The notes: generated by a model not told the origin, from the sequence alone. Shown: positions 54,545 to 63,911, counted from the stretch's first letter. The stretch is DNA of 64,000 nt from Mahella australiensis 50-1 BON (GCF_000213255.1 NC_015520.1:1942001-2006000); one strand, 5' to 3'. Program-made: numbers and translations.

Positions 54545-55576
54545 TTAAGCATCGATATTCATTATATTATAAGGTGGATATAAAATGCCTTTTTCCGTTA
54601 TTATAGCTGAAATATAATCATGTGGAGTAACATCAAATGCTGGATTGATAACCTTTACATCATCCGGCATTATCTGCACGCCGTTGACATATATCATTTC
54701 CTTGGGATCCCTTTGCTCTATAGGTATATAACTGCCATCAGGCAAGGTCTTGTCTATCGTAGACACAGGGGCAGCTACATAAAATGGTATTTGATGATGG
54801 TGCGCTAAGACCGCCACGCTGTAAGTACCTATCTTATTGGCAGTATCCCCATTGACAGCTATTCTGTCAGCCCCTACTATTACTTTATCTATTTTGCCGT
54901 TTCTCATGAGGTATCCCGCCATATTATCGGCTATAACCGTTACATCTATGCCATCTCTGGCTAATTCCCACGCCGTCAAGCGCGCTCCTTGTAGGAACGG
55001 CCTCGTCTCATCAGCATAAACCGATATCTTTTTGCCATGAGCTACCGCCGCGCGGATAACCCCTAACGCTGTACCGTAACCCACCGTAGCAAGAGCACCG
55101 GCATTGCAATGCGTAAGCACGCTATCGCCGTCATTTAACAAAACCTGCCCAAATTCTCCCATAGCTTTGTTGGCTTCTATATCATCTTTGGCCATTTGAT
55201 CTGCTTCTCGCTGCATGGCCTCTTTTATAATCTCAACAGAGCTAGTTTTAGAAGCCTGCTGAGCCACTGTAAGAATTTTGTCCACAGCCCAAAACAGGTT
55301 AACGGCCGTGGGCCTGGTAGATTTTATAACATCTGCTATATAATTGAGGCGTTGCATAAAAGCGCTGGCATCGGCTGTTTCTATCCCCATAGCGCCTAAC
55401 ACCATGCCGTACGCCGCCGTAACGCCTATAGCTGGCGCCCCGCGGACCTTCATGGTTTTTATGGCATCAGCCACATCTTCATAACTGCGGCATTCTATTA
55501 TTCTCTCTTTCAATGGCAGTACAGTTTGATCTATAAGCTTCAGACTGCTACCAGTCCATTCCAGCGTATTCGTCAT
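54545..55576 (-). CDS. mtnA: S-methyl-5-thioribose-1-phosphate isomerase
   Basis: The 343-residue enzyme converts methylthioribose 1-phosphate to methylthioribulose 1-phosphate. Motifs: VRGAPAIGVTAAYG near residue 44, THCNAGALATVGYGTALG with the catalytic Cys near 156, and VGADRIAVNGDTANKIGTY with the catalytic Asp near 235. It directly follows the class II aldolase (stop and start one base apart) and the mtnP gene, forming a methylthioadenosine salvage operon. Confidence 0.95.
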   Translation of the reverse strand: MTNTLEWTGSSLKLIDQTVLPLKERIIECRSYEDVADAIKTMKVRGAPAIGVTAAYGMVLGAMGIETADASAFMQRLNYIADVIKSTRPTAVNLFWAVDKILTVAQQASKTSSVEIIKEAMQREADQMAKDDIEANKAMGEFGQVLLNDGDSVLTHCNAGALATVGYGTALGVIRAAVAHGKKISVYADETRPFLQGARLTAWELARDGIDVTVIADNMAGYLMRNGKIDKVIVGADRIAVNGDTANKIGTYSVAVLAHHHQIPFYVAAPVSTIDKTLPDGSYIPIEQRDPKEMIYVNGVQIMPDDVKVINPAFDVTPHDYISAIITEKGILYPPYNIMNIDA

Positions 55577-56152
55577 TTATACACCGCCTTTGAGTATTCT
55601 CAAATAAAGGTTCATAAGAGCCGTTTGCTCTACCAGCTCTGTAAGGTTATAAGCGGCATATAGGTCCTCACCCAAAGCCACTATACCATGGCGCTCCAAT
55701 ATAAGGGCATGGGCATTCATCGCCGCCTGCCCCGCCGCATTAGCCAATTCAGCGCTGCCAAACGGATAATAAGGCACCGTTATCATGTTAGAAAGATACT
55801 GCATGCTTTCCGGATTAATAGGTATTATCGGTTCTCCCGTATAGGCGAATGCAGTAGTAGCTGCAGGATGCGTATGCACTATACCGTTTACATCCTCCCT
55901 AGCCTTGTATATCTCAAGGTGAAGATGAGTCTCAGACGATGGCTTATGCACGCCAAAAAGCACATTACCGTCCATGTCTATAACCACAAGGTCATCCTCT
56001 CCCAATTCGGCCAATGCGAATTTCGTCGGAGTTATAATAACCTTGTTGCCAATACGCATGCTCACATTGCCGCCATATGCGGTAATAAGGTTACGTTGGT
56101 TCAACTTCTGGCATATGTGTATAATAGTACTGTTAGGAGCAGTTTTTTTCAT
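55577..56152 (-). CDS. Class II aldolase (FucA/Ald2-like), methylthioribulose-1-phosphate aldolase candidate
   Basis: The 191-residue protein has the zinc aldolase pattern of FucA: GNVSMRIGNKVIITPT near residue 28, catalytic Glu in KPSSETHLHLEIY near 73, HTHPAATTAFA near 92 and RHGIVALG near 152 providing His ligands. Between mtnP and mtnA it fits the DHAP shunt, in which an Ald2-type enzyme splits 5-methylthioribulose 1-phosphate into DHAP and methylthioacetaldehyde. MtnB dehydratases share the fold, but no MtnC/D/W/X partners are present. Substrate is inferred from context. Confidence 0.82.
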   Translation of the reverse strand: MKKTAPNSTIIHICQKLNQRNLITAYGGNVSMRIGNKVIITPTKFALAELGEDDLVVIDMDGNVLFGVHKPSSETHLHLEIYKAREDVNGIVHTHPAATTAFAYTGEPIIPINPESMQYLSNMITVPYYPFGSAELANAAGQAAMNAHALILERHGIVALGEDLYAAYNLTELVEQTALMNLYLRILKGGV

Positions 56153-56175
56153 AATATTAAATATAACATTCCTTT

Positions 56176-56964
56176 CTATTGTGCAGCATCATGGCAGCTG
56201 CAATGAACGCTTATGTCCATGCGCTCTATCATATTATATATAAGTTGTTTTACCTTATCATTGTTTTGATCAAATACGCGCAGAACCTCCTGCTCGGTCA
56301 CCGGTTTTATATCATCGCGGCCCTCTAAACCGGCATCATAGTCGGTTATAAGCGATATATTTACATAACATATACCGAGTTCTCTGGCCAACATGCATTC
56401 AGGATATTGAGTCATATTTATAACATGCCAATCCATCTTATGAAACCACTGACTCTCCGCTCTAGTGGAAAAACGAGGACCTTGTATTATAACTATGGTA
56501 CCCGCCTCATGTACCGTTATGCCCATCTCTTTCGCCACATCTATCGCTAGTAGGCGCAATTGTGGACAATATGGGTCCGCCGAGCTTATATGCCGAGTTA
56601 CCGGACCGTCATAATAGGTATCCTTCCTTCCCCATGTCCTATCCACAAATTGATCGCATACCACGAAATCGCCCGGTTTTATATCGGGCTGCAGACTGCC
56701 TGAAGCCGTAGGCGCTATGATCTGCTTAACACCCAATTGTTTCATAGCGTATAAGTTAGCTCTGTACGGTATCATATGTGGCGGATAACGATGGTCTTTG
56801 CCGTGTCTCGGCAAAAACGCCACCTTTTTGCCATTCACCTCTGCTATAGCTATGGCATCGCTGGGGCGCCCATAAGGCGTATCGAGCTCCACTTCCTCAA
56901 CGTTATCTAAAAATGTATAGAAACCCGAACCGCCAAATACGCCTATATCCGCTTTAGGTTCCAT
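56176..56964 (-). CDS. mtnP: S-methyl-5'-thioadenosine phosphorylase
   Basis: The 262-residue product is a trimeric purine nucleoside phosphorylase of the MTAP type: IGVFGGSGFY at residue 7, RHGKDHRYPPHMIPYRANLYA near 54, PTASGSLQPDIKPGD near 86 and QGPRFSTRAES near 150. It cleaves methylthioadenosine, the by-product of polyamine synthesis and radical SAM use, to adenine and methylthioribose 1-phosphate. It is first in the three-gene salvage operon. Inosine activity cannot be excluded. Confidence 0.92.
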   Translation of the reverse strand: MEPKADIGVFGGSGFYTFLDNVEEVELDTPYGRPSDAIAIAEVNGKKVAFLPRHGKDHRYPPHMIPYRANLYAMKQLGVKQIIAPTASGSLQPDIKPGDFVVCDQFVDRTWGRKDTYYDGPVTRHISSADPYCPQLRLLAIDVAKEMGITVHEAGTIVIIQGPRFSTRAESQWFHKMDWHVINMTQYPECMLARELGICYVNISLITDYDAGLEGRDDIKPVTEQEVLRVFDQNNDKVKQLIYNMIERMDISVHCSCHDAAQ

Positions 56965-57013
56965 ATCGCAATCATATCCTTTCTAAATCTGCATAAACTC
57001 GTCCTATTCTTCT

Positions 57014-57041
57014 ATTATAGCAAAAACTGCAGCATATACAA
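57014..57041 (-). promoter_or_regulatory. Promoter of the mtnP-aldolase-mtnA operon
   Basis: TTGTAT (57036-57041), 16 bases, TATAAT (57014-57019) on the minus strand, about 50 bases upstream of mtnP. Confidence 0.65.
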
Positions 57042-57047
57042 TAGCTA

Positions 57048-58721
57048 TCACATATGTCCGGAACGCAATATATCAATCAGCAGCCATATACCAGCTATCC
57101 CGGCCACTATAAACCCTACGGTGCCTATAGTGGATAAAGGAACATAGATGCTGCTGCCCTCTACTCCCACAATAACGGCTGAACCTATTATGACAGCAGA
57201 GATGATCAATGCATTTATAAGCCTGTTTACCATACGGTTAAAGCGCGATACCGCCTTATCCAATCCTTCCAGTTGAAATTTCACTTCGGCTTCTCCTTTG
57301 GATAGCTTGTTCAATACATCCAAAGCTACAGGCGATATCTTGAATAAAGAATCTGCGCTATCGTATATTTCATCCAGACGTTCCTTAACAGCCTCCTTCG
57401 AAAAGTGCCTTTTGCGCATCATATTGGTTACAAAAGGCCTGGCTAATTCAAATACGTTCACTTCAGGGTATAATTGCTTTGCTACACCTTCTATGGTCAT
57501 CAATGATTTATCCAACAGGGTAAATTGCGACGGCAAGCTTATGCCATATCGGAACGCCATACTTACGGTTTCATTTATCAATTCACCCATATTTATCTCG
57601 GCCAATGTTTTTTCATAGTACTTTTCTAACAATTCCGTAACATCTATATAAAACCCGCGCAGATCCACGTCTTTGGATAGCACTCCTATATTAAAAAAAG
57701 CTTCTATTATGCCATTTACGTCCCTATTGATTACCGCTGATATAAGATCCACCACATGCTCCTGATCCTCTTTTGTTAATCTGCCCATCATCCCAAAATC
57801 TATAAATGCTATACGGCCATCGCGTATTATAAATATATTTCCCGGGTGAGGATCGGCATGAAAAAAACCGTCTTCAAATATCTGTTTCATAATGGCTCTG
57901 GCACCATTTTCGGCTATAGTTTTGCGATCTAAACCCATAGCATCTATCTTTTCTATTTCATTTACTTTCACACCATCTATATATTCCATTACGAGCATGT
58001 GCTTTGTGGTATACTCCCAATACACTTTAGGCACATATATTTCGGTGTACCCTTCAAAATTACGTCTAAAATGATCTATGTTCATGCCTTCTCTTACGAA
58101 ATCCAGTTCGCGGCGTATCGAACGCGATAATTCGTTTACTATACCCATAGGCTGATAACGCCTGCTTTCAGGCATCCTAGCCTCCATTAATCCGGCTATT
58201 TCTTTTAATATCGCCAAATCAGCCTCCACTATGTCATCTATGTCCGGACGCTGTATTTTTATTATAACCTCGCTGTCATCCTTAAGTATCCCCTTATGTA
58301 CCTGTGCTATAGAAGCTGCCGCTATAGGTTGAGGATCTATATATGCGAAAATATTCTCTATCGATGAACCGATCTCTTTTTCTATAGCCGTTTTTATCAC
58401 ATCAAACAGCAATTCCGGACCTGCATCCTGGAGTTTGCTTAATTCCCGTATGTACTCTTCAGGTATCAGATCCGGCCTTACACTGAGGATTTGCCCAAGC
58501 TTCATGAAAAGGGGACCCATTTCTTCCAACATAAGGCGAACTCTTTGCGGTCCGGACAAAGTGCTTATCTTAGTACCTTTAACGCGATTTCGTATATTGA
58601 ACAATATACTGGTTATACCTATCCTATCGGCTATGAAACCAAAGCCATACTTAAACAGCACATTGACTACTTCTGCATAGCGCCGCCAATGCATGTATCG
58701 TTTTTCCAGCGGATTTTTCAT
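57048..58721 (-). CDS. UbiB/ABC1-family atypical protein kinase
   Basis: The start is ATG 58721, nine bases after AAGGGGTG. The 557-residue protein has the UbiB signatures: KLGQILSVRPDLIP (KxGQ motif) near residue 92, the Ala-rich loop AAASIAQVH near 140, FHADPHPGNIFI near 290 and IDFGMMG near 312. Two C-terminal membrane segments follow. UbiB-type ATPases aid isoprenoid-lipid metabolism; this organism shows no quinone genes here, so the lipid partner is unknown. A phasin-like gene lies directly upstream. Confidence 0.9.
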   Translation of the reverse strand: MKNPLEKRYMHWRRYAEVVNVLFKYGFGFIADRIGITSILFNIRNRVKGTKISTLSGPQRVRLMLEEMGPLFMKLGQILSVRPDLIPEEYIRELSKLQDAGPELLFDVIKTAIEKEIGSSIENIFAYIDPQPIAAASIAQVHKGILKDDSEVIIKIQRPDIDDIVEADLAILKEIAGLMEARMPESRRYQPMGIVNELSRSIRRELDFVREGMNIDHFRRNFEGYTEIYVPKVYWEYTTKHMLVMEYIDGVKVNEIEKIDAMGLDRKTIAENGARAIMKQIFEDGFFHADPHPGNIFIIRDGRIAFIDFGMMGRLTKEDQEHVVDLISAVINRDVNGIIEAFFNIGVLSKDVDLRGFYIDVTELLEKYYEKTLAEINMGELINETVSMAFRYGISLPSQFTLLDKSLMTIEGVAKQLYPEVNVFELARPFVTNMMRKRHFSKEAVKERLDEIYDSADSLFKISPVALDVLNKLSKGEAEVKFQLEGLDKAVSRFNRMVNRLINALIISAVIIGSAVIVGVEGSSIYVPLSTIGTVGFIVAGIAGIWLLIDILRSGHM

Positions 58722-58743
58722 CCTAAACAACACCCCTTATTTA

Positions 58744-58772
58744 ATAAAGAAAAAAGGGGCGATTACAGCCCC
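58744..58772 (-). terminator. Intrinsic terminator after the phasin-like gene
   Basis: On the minus strand GGGGC TGTAATC GCCCC is followed by TTTTTTCTTT, a standard terminator 22 bases after the stop codon and before the UbiB gene, which may be read by partial read-through. Confidence 0.8.
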
Positions 58773-58793
58773 ATTTAATCCATCTAAAGGCCT

Positions 58794-59099
58794 TTATTGA
58801 GGACCATCGTTCAATTTACGCTCTATAGCGTCCAATCTTACTTTTATTTCCTCTAAATCCTTTTTTGTAGCCAGGTTCATCTTATCCAGCATTTTGCTCA
58901 ATTCCTCTTTGACCTTATTGCTCATATCCTGCTGATTAGCCTTAACCTTCTCCTTATACTCATCGAGTATCTTCTTGCCCTCTTCAGCAGTAACATCCCC
59001 TTTAGCTACCAGCTCGTCCACCAACTCGTCTATCTTCTCTCCTGTAGCCGCCATAGCACCTATGCCGATTAAAAATGCTTTTTTTAGTTTATCTTTCAT
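58794..59099 (-). CDS. Phasin-like coiled-coil protein
   Basis: The 101-residue protein begins KDKLKKAFLIGIGAMAATGEKI and continues with charged helices ending in EEIKVRLDAIERKLN, a coiled coil. This matches the short phasin/PhaF-like family often found next to UbiB genes in Firmicutes. Phasins coat polyhydroxyalkanoate granules, but these short forms have no proven granule role, and no PHA synthase is in the window. GGGAGG precedes the ATG. Confidence 0.75.
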   Translation of the reverse strand: MKDKLKKAFLIGIGAMAATGEKIDELVDELVAKGDVTAEEGKKILDEYKEKVKANQQDMSNKVKEELSKMLDKMNLATKKDLEEIKVRLDAIERKLNDGPQ

Positions 59100-59217
59100 A
59101 GCTATTGTGCCTCCCTTATTTTTTTATTGTAACTAATGCTATTATACCATATCTTTCTGCGTTTGATTAGATTTTTATTTAAATCTTGTGGAAATATTAT
59201 AGTCAGGAGGTGTTAGT

Positions 59218-59433
59218 ATGTCTAAAAAAACTTATAAAATCAAAAAGGACGATGAATTAGAAGATGCTTTGCTAGATAAAAGCGCATATGGAGAATTTAT
59301 AGCTAATTTCAACCACTGGACAGGCTTAGAGGGCAGTAAAGAACGGGCTCAATATCTATCCGAAGTAGCTGAAAAAACCAGCGGCAAAGATAAACGACAA
59401 GGTGATGTACAAAATTACAAAAAAGAAGAGTAA
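59218..59433 (+). CDS. Small hydrophilic protein of unknown function, 71 aa
   Basis: The 71-residue product is highly charged (lysine and glutamate rich) with no membrane segment or cysteine. A strong AGGAGGTG site lies five bases before the ATG, which with its isolated plus-strand position supports a real gene. It runs divergently from the phasin-like gene and convergently with rnr. I recognise no family. The central NFNHWTGLEGSKER may be the conserved core. Confidence 0.6.
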   Translation: MSKKTYKIKKDDELEDALLDKSAYGEFIANFNHWTGLEGSKERAQYLSEVAEKTSGKDKRQGDVQNYKKEE

Positions 59434-59439
59434 AAGATG

Positions 59440-59473
59440 AAATAAGGGCGTCTGAAGCTTAGGCGCCTTATTC
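59440..59473. terminator. Imperfect convergent stem-loop
   Basis: AATAAGGGCGTCT and AGGCGCCTTATT can pair around GAAGCTT with one or two bulges, between the convergent stops of the 71-residue gene and rnr. Termination for either gene is plausible. Confidence 0.5.
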
Positions 59474-61588
59474 CCCTTCGTCCATGACAAAGTCTATATT
59501 GCGCGTTGAAAGATCCACCTTGGCTACCTTTACCCTGACTTTATCGCCTAAACGATATATCTTTCTGGTATGCTCTCCTATAAAACAGTAGTGTTTTTCA
59601 TTATATACATAATAGTCATCATCTAAGGCGCTTACATGTATAAGACCCTCTATGGTGTTTTCCAACTGCACATACATGCCGTAATGGGTGATACCGGATA
59701 TAATACCATCAAAGGTTTGGCCTATTTTGTCCATCATATATTCGGCTTTCTTTAAATCCTCAGTATCCCACTCAACCTGCTGTGCCACCCTTTCCCTCTG
59801 CGATGATTGTTGAGCTATGGACGGTAATACTTGAGCAAGATGTTCCACACGTTTAGGTGTGAGCCTGCCATACAACATATCCTTTATTATACGATGGATC
59901 ATCAGGTCCGGATACCGCCTTATAGGCGATGTAAAATGCGTATAATAACGTGCGGCCAATCCAAAGTGCCCTATATTTTCAGTATCATATCTCGCTCTTT
60001 GCAACGATCGCAATAACACGCTGTTAACTACCGCTTCCTCCTCGGTGCCTTTCACCTCATTTAAAAGGTCTTGGAGCGCTTTGGGATGTATTTTGCCTCC
60101 TATGCCCTTTAAATGATAACCTAGATTGTGTATAAAATCGTTAAAAGCCAGTATCTTTTCCGGATCGGGCTCTTCATGAACTCGATAGATAAAAGGCACT
60201 TGCGTCCAAAACATGTGCTCAGCCACCGTTTCGTTGCACACCAGCATAAATTCTTCTATTATCTCATCGGCTATACCACGCGAGTGTAGCAAGACATCAG
60301 TAGGTTTACCGCTTAAATCCAGTTTTATTTGAGCCTCATCTATATCGAAATCTATGCTTCCCCTTTCCCGACGCCGCTGCCTCAATATGCCTCGTAATTG
60401 TTCCATTAGCTTAAAATCATCAATGAGATAACCATATCTGTCCATTAACCCATCGTCCGGCTCAGTAAGCAGCTTTGTCACATCAGTATACGTCATCCGT
60501 TCGCAAGTTTTAATAACGCTGGTGGTAAACCTATGTTCGACCACATTGCCCTTACTATCTATTTCCATAAATACAGAAAGCGTTAAGCGATCCACACGCG
60601 GATTAAGGCTGCATATACCGTTGGACAAAGCCGGTGGAAGCATAGGTATGACGCGGTCTACAGGGTACACGCTGCATCCTCTGGATAACGCCTCTTTATC
60701 GAGCGCGCTGCCCTCCTTTACATAATGGCTGACATCCGCTATATGAACACCGAGCAAGAAGTGGCCATTTGGCAACAATGATATGGATACGGCATCATCT
60801 AGATCTTTTGCATCTTCTCCATCTATAGTAACTATATGAAGATCTCGTAAATCCTCCCTGCCATGCATGTCCTTTTGGGAGACAGCTTGCGGCACAGAAG
60901 CGGCTTCCTCCATCACTTCCTGAGGAAATTCTTCTGGCAATTCATATTGACGTATTATAGATAAAATATCTGTACCGACATCATCCTTGTGACCGAGAAC
61001 CTCTATAACTCGCCCTTCAGCCCCAATGCGTCCACGCGGCCACCTCGTCACCTGTATCACCACTTTATAGCCATCTTGAGCCCCATTCAATGCATCGTCT
61101 GGTATGAGGACAGTCGTATGCAACCTCGGATCATCTGGAACCAGAACTGCAAAATGCTGGCTTTTTTCTATAGTGCCTACTATTCTCTCGTTGGCTCTTT
61201 CAAGGATTTGTACTATTTGTCCTTCGCGCGAGCGATCGCCATCGCTGAACAGTATTTTAGCCATTACGCGGTCGCCATTCATGGCACCGTTTATATCATC
61301 AGCTGATACATATACGTCTTTCTGACTACCATCATCCGGTATTATAAACCCAAATCCCTTAGCATTAGCTTGAAACCTTCCGGTAACATATCCCAATCTC
61401 TTGGGCAAACCGTATTTTTTAGTTTTGGTCCTTACTATAGAGCCTTCTCTCTCCATAGCATCCAGCACAGATAGAAAGCTTTTTTTGTCTGCCCTCTCTA
61501 TTCCCATAATATCCATTAATTGAACTGCCGTCTTGGGCGTATAATCGGATTGGCCCATAATCTCTAATAGTTTTTCTTTTATGTTCAT
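59468..61588 (-). CDS. rnr: Ribonuclease R
   Basis: The 706-residue 3'-5' exoribonuclease has an N-terminal winged-helix, cold-shock domains (LGYVTGRFQANAKGFGFIIPDD near 67), and the RNB catalytic domain with IDGEDAKDLDDAVSI near 255, which holds the metal-binding Asp residues. A C-terminal S1 domain (FDGIISGITHYGMYVQL near 640) completes it. It degrades structured RNA and works with tmRNA-SmpB in rescue. GAGGAGG precedes the ATG. It follows the HD-domain gene by 11 bases; smpB-ssrA, often its neighbour, lies 22 kb away. Confidence 0.96.
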   Translation of the reverse strand: MNIKEKLLEIMGQSDYTPKTAVQLMDIMGIERADKKSFLSVLDAMEREGSIVRTKTKKYGLPKRLGYVTGRFQANAKGFGFIIPDDGSQKDVYVSADDINGAMNGDRVMAKILFSDGDRSREGQIVQILERANERIVGTIEKSQHFAVLVPDDPRLHTTVLIPDDALNGAQDGYKVVIQVTRWPRGRIGAEGRVIEVLGHKDDVGTDILSIIRQYELPEEFPQEVMEEAASVPQAVSQKDMHGREDLRDLHIVTIDGEDAKDLDDAVSISLLPNGHFLLGVHIADVSHYVKEGSALDKEALSRGCSVYPVDRVIPMLPPALSNGICSLNPRVDRLTLSVFMEIDSKGNVVEHRFTTSVIKTCERMTYTDVTKLLTEPDDGLMDRYGYLIDDFKLMEQLRGILRQRRRERGSIDFDIDEAQIKLDLSGKPTDVLLHSRGIADEIIEEFMLVCNETVAEHMFWTQVPFIYRVHEEPDPEKILAFNDFIHNLGYHLKGIGGKIHPKALQDLLNEVKGTEEEAVVNSVLLRSLQRARYDTENIGHFGLAARYYTHFTSPIRRYPDLMIHRIIKDMLYGRLTPKRVEHLAQVLPSIAQQSSQRERVAQQVEWDTEDLKKAEYMMDKIGQTFDGIISGITHYGMYVQLENTIEGLIHVSALDDDYYVYNEKHYCFIGEHTRKIYRLGDKVRVKVAKVDLSTRNIDFVMDEGE

Positions 61589-61599
61589 TATTCACCTCC

Positions 61600-62157
61600 T
61601 CATGCATTTATGTTGACCATTTGTCGCATAGCATCCAACGATATCTCTATAAATTCATCCAAAGTAATGCCCAATTGATCGCAGCTGTTTATCTGCTCCC
61701 TGCTGGCACCTCGGGCAAAAGCTTTATCTTTCAATTTTTTCTTTACCTGTTTCACGGTTACGTCAGCTACGTTCTTGCTAGGTAATACTAAGGATACAGC
61801 CGTTATAAAACCAGTCATAGGATCAGCTGCATACAGTGCCTTGTCCATTAGTGTTACCCTATCTATACCATGGTATTCATTATGAGCCTTAACAGCATGC
61901 ACTATATCAGCATCCATGCCTATGCCTTCCAAAAGATCGGCGCCTACTATACCATGCCTGGCCGGGTCCTGATCCACTTCTTCATAATCTATATCATGTA
62001 ACAGACCAACCAAGCCCCATTTTTCCTCATCCTGTCCCAGCTTTTTAGCCAGTGCCTTCATTATAGCCTCGGTCGCCAACACATGTTTTAAAAGATTTTC
62101 TTCTTTAATGTGCTGTTGTACCAGTTCTAAAGCCTCTTGTCTCGTCAAATTCGACAC
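61600..62157 (-). CDS. HD-domain hydrolase (HDIG type)
   Basis: The 185-residue protein has an HD phosphohydrolase fold: HVLATEAIMKALAKKLG near 25, LLHDIDYEEVD near 50, the HAVKAHNEYHG segment near 88, and DKALYAADPMTGFITA near 105. This single-domain family is common in Clostridia, and the nucleotide or phosphate ester substrate is unknown. The annotated start is GTG 62157; TTG three codons later is also possible. It is co-directional with rnr. Confidence 0.82.
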   Translation of the reverse strand: MSNLTRQEALELVQQHIKEENLLKHVLATEAIMKALAKKLGQDEEKWGLVGLLHDIDYEEVDQDPARHGIVGADLLEGIGMDADIVHAVKAHNEYHGIDRVTLMDKALYAADPMTGFITAVSLVLPSKNVADVTVKQVKKKLKDKAFARGASREQINSCDQLGITLDEFIEISLDAMRQMVNINA

Positions 62158-62183
62158 ACCCTTTCTAAGTATTATATAAAATT

Positions 62184-62211
62184 AGCCCGGCGTTATTCTA
62201 TTCGCCGGGCT
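62184..62211 (-). terminator. Intrinsic terminator of secG
   Basis: AGCCCGGCG and CGCCGGGCT form a nine-pair GC stem. On the minus strand AATTTTAT follows. It lies 24 bases after the secG stop. Confidence 0.75.
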
Positions 62212-62234
62212 TTCATATCTTACCTTATGAATCG

Positions 62235-62474
62235 CTATTGTAGCAATACCAATACAAGCGACAGCACTATAAAAACTACAGCAGCATACTTGGTCAGGCG
62301 CTTTAATTTTGCATCATAAGTACGTGCCTTGTTTTTGCCAAAGAATGTTTCGGCTCCACCTGCGATACTGCCCGATAAACCAGCCGTCTTGCCCGACTGC
62401 ATCAAAACGACAACGATTAAAACAATACTGGCGATTATATACAACGCCATAAGAACATTCTTTAATATATCCAT
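62235..62474 (-). CDS. secG: Preprotein translocase subunit SecG
   Basis: I prefer ATG 62474 (MDILKNVLMALYI), giving 79 residues, the usual SecG length; the frame can extend to 62498. The product has two transmembrane helices (LMALYIIASIVLIVVVLMQ and YAAVVFIVLSLVLVLL) around the conserved SGKTAGLSGSIAGGAETFFG loop. It is the small stimulating subunit of the SecYEG channel. It lies upstream of the HD gene and rnr, a common order. Confidence 0.92.
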   Translation of the reverse strand: MDILKNVLMALYIIASIVLIVVVLMQSGKTAGLSGSIAGGAETFFGKNKARTYDAKLKRLTKYAAVVFIVLSLVLVLLQ

Positions 62475-62538
62475 CTCACTATATCGTCCTTTCATCAATA
62501 CTCTCGATCAATAACGATGATAATTATAACTCATCTAA

Positions 62539-63504
62539 TCAACCAATGCAACTTATTATTTCATCCAGCGTCGGGATCGAGCTTATTGCGCCTTTCCGCA
62601 TAACGCTTATAGAAGCGGCCTTGTTAGCAAAATCTAGCATCTCATACGCCGCATCTTTGTTTATAGAGCATAAGCCCTCCAAATTATGCAATAGCTTATA
62701 CAAAAACGCCCCCGTAAAGGCATCCCCGGCACCGGTAGTATCGACGACCTCTACCTTTCGGGCGGGCACGGATATATTAAAATCTTTTGTATAAAGCTCG
62801 GCACCCTGAGCACCTTTAGTATACGCTACAACCTTTACATCACCTACAAATAAAGACGCTATGGCCTTTGGCTCTTCGGCTATACCTGTTATAAATTCAA
62901 GCTCCTCATCGCTTATCTTTAAAATATCCGCATATGGTATAAAATCGTTTATAGTTTCTCTGCACCGTTGCGCATCATCCCATAAAGCAAGCCTTACATT
63001 AGGATCAAAGCTTACCAGGCCGTCTTTTGATTTAATGCTATTTATCGCTTTTATATGTGCATACTTAACAGGAGCTTCTATAAGGTCAACGGAACCGAAA
63101 TGAAGTATATCTTTTCCTGAGAACCATTCGCTATCAATTTCATCTCCGGATAATAACATATCAGCGCTCGGATTCCTATAAAACATGAATTCCCTATTCC
63201 CATCGGCCTTGAGACTTACAAAAGCGAGTGCAGTATTGGCTTGATTCGTTCTACTTATATAGTTTGTATTAACGCCAGCACTATTTAGCGTATCCAGAAG
63301 AAAATCTCCAAAAGCATCAGCACCAAGCTTGCCTATAAAAGCGCTGGTACCTCCAAGCCTGCTTACCGCACAAGCAACATTTGCTGGAGCTCCACCAGGT
63401 GCCCTTTGAAACATACTAACCTGCTTAAGCGGCACACCTCTTTCATCCGGTATAAAATCTATAAGCGCTTCACCTATAGTATAAACCGTTGCAGCTTTGC
63501 TCAC
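62539..63504 (-). CDS. PfkB-family carbohydrate kinase, probably fructokinase
   Basis: The start is GTG 63504, overlapping the RDD gene stop (GTGA) and following AGAGGTG. A longer frame would lie inside that gene. The 321-residue kinase has the PfkB motifs GGAPANVACAVSRLGG near 33, AFIGKLGADAFGDF near 50 and the anion-hole/catalytic VDTTGAGDAFTGAFLY near 257. Fructose is the commonest substrate for this branch, with FIPDE-like N-terminus as in fructokinases; ribose or another sugar remains possible. Confidence 0.85.
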   Translation of the reverse strand: MSKAATVYTIGEALIDFIPDERGVPLKQVSMFQRAPGGAPANVACAVSRLGGTSAFIGKLGADAFGDFLLDTLNSAGVNTNYISRTNQANTALAFVSLKADGNREFMFYRNPSADMLLSGDEIDSEWFSGKDILHFGSVDLIEAPVKYAHIKAINSIKSKDGLVSFDPNVRLALWDDAQRCRETINDFIPYADILKISDEELEFITGIAEEPKAIASLFVGDVKVVAYTKGAQGAELYTKDFNISVPARKVEVVDTTGAGDAFTGAFLYKLLHNLEGLCSINKDAAYEMLDFANKAASISVMRKGAISSIPTLDEIISCIG

Positions 63505-63911
63505 GATGCTTTTTGCACCTCTACCACCTTGGTCCCTGCCCATACATCACCATAGCGCTTCCCTTCGGCATCATTCATAGCCTTAACGATCTCAACCACA
63601 TATATTATTACTCCAATGATACCGCCTATAATCTGTCCTATAATCGGTATGATCATAAACAGGCTTGGTATGGCGAAGATTATATTTCTTTTAACAGAAT
63701 CGCCATATGTAACGGCACCATGGTCAGTCACCACTTTAATGTCAAGCAACTTTTTGCCAATACTTTGCCCGTCTAACAGACCGTCTCTTAAAAGCATGTA
63801 GAAAAAACCAATAACGCCACCTATAAACGGTATTAAGGCCACCAAATAGGTTATTGCCACATCGATTATAAAGGCAAAGGCCCTGCGCACATTATCCGCT
63901 TTTTTATACAT
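63501..63911 (-). CDS. RDD-family membrane protein
   Basis: The 136-residue protein has the RDD start RRAFAFIIDVAITYLV, three or four transmembrane segments and a DGQSIGKKLLDIKVV motif near residue 50. RDD proteins are small membrane proteins, some implicated in ion or solute transport; function here is unknown. GGGGG precedes the ATG. It overlaps the kinase gene by four bases, so the two are coupled. Confidence 0.8.
   Translation of the reverse strand: MYKKADNVRRAFAFIIDVAITYLVALIPFIGGVIGFFYMLLRDGLLDGQSIGKKLLDIKVVTDHGAVTYGDSVKRNIIFAIPSLFMIIPIIGQIIGGIIGVIIYVVEIVKAMNDAEGKRYGDVWAGTKVVEVQKAS

Noticed and set aside
55577-56152. MtnB methylthioribulose-1-phosphate dehydratase
   Set aside because: Same fold, but FucA-like motifs and absence of MtnC/D partners favour an aldolase; kept only as an alternative.
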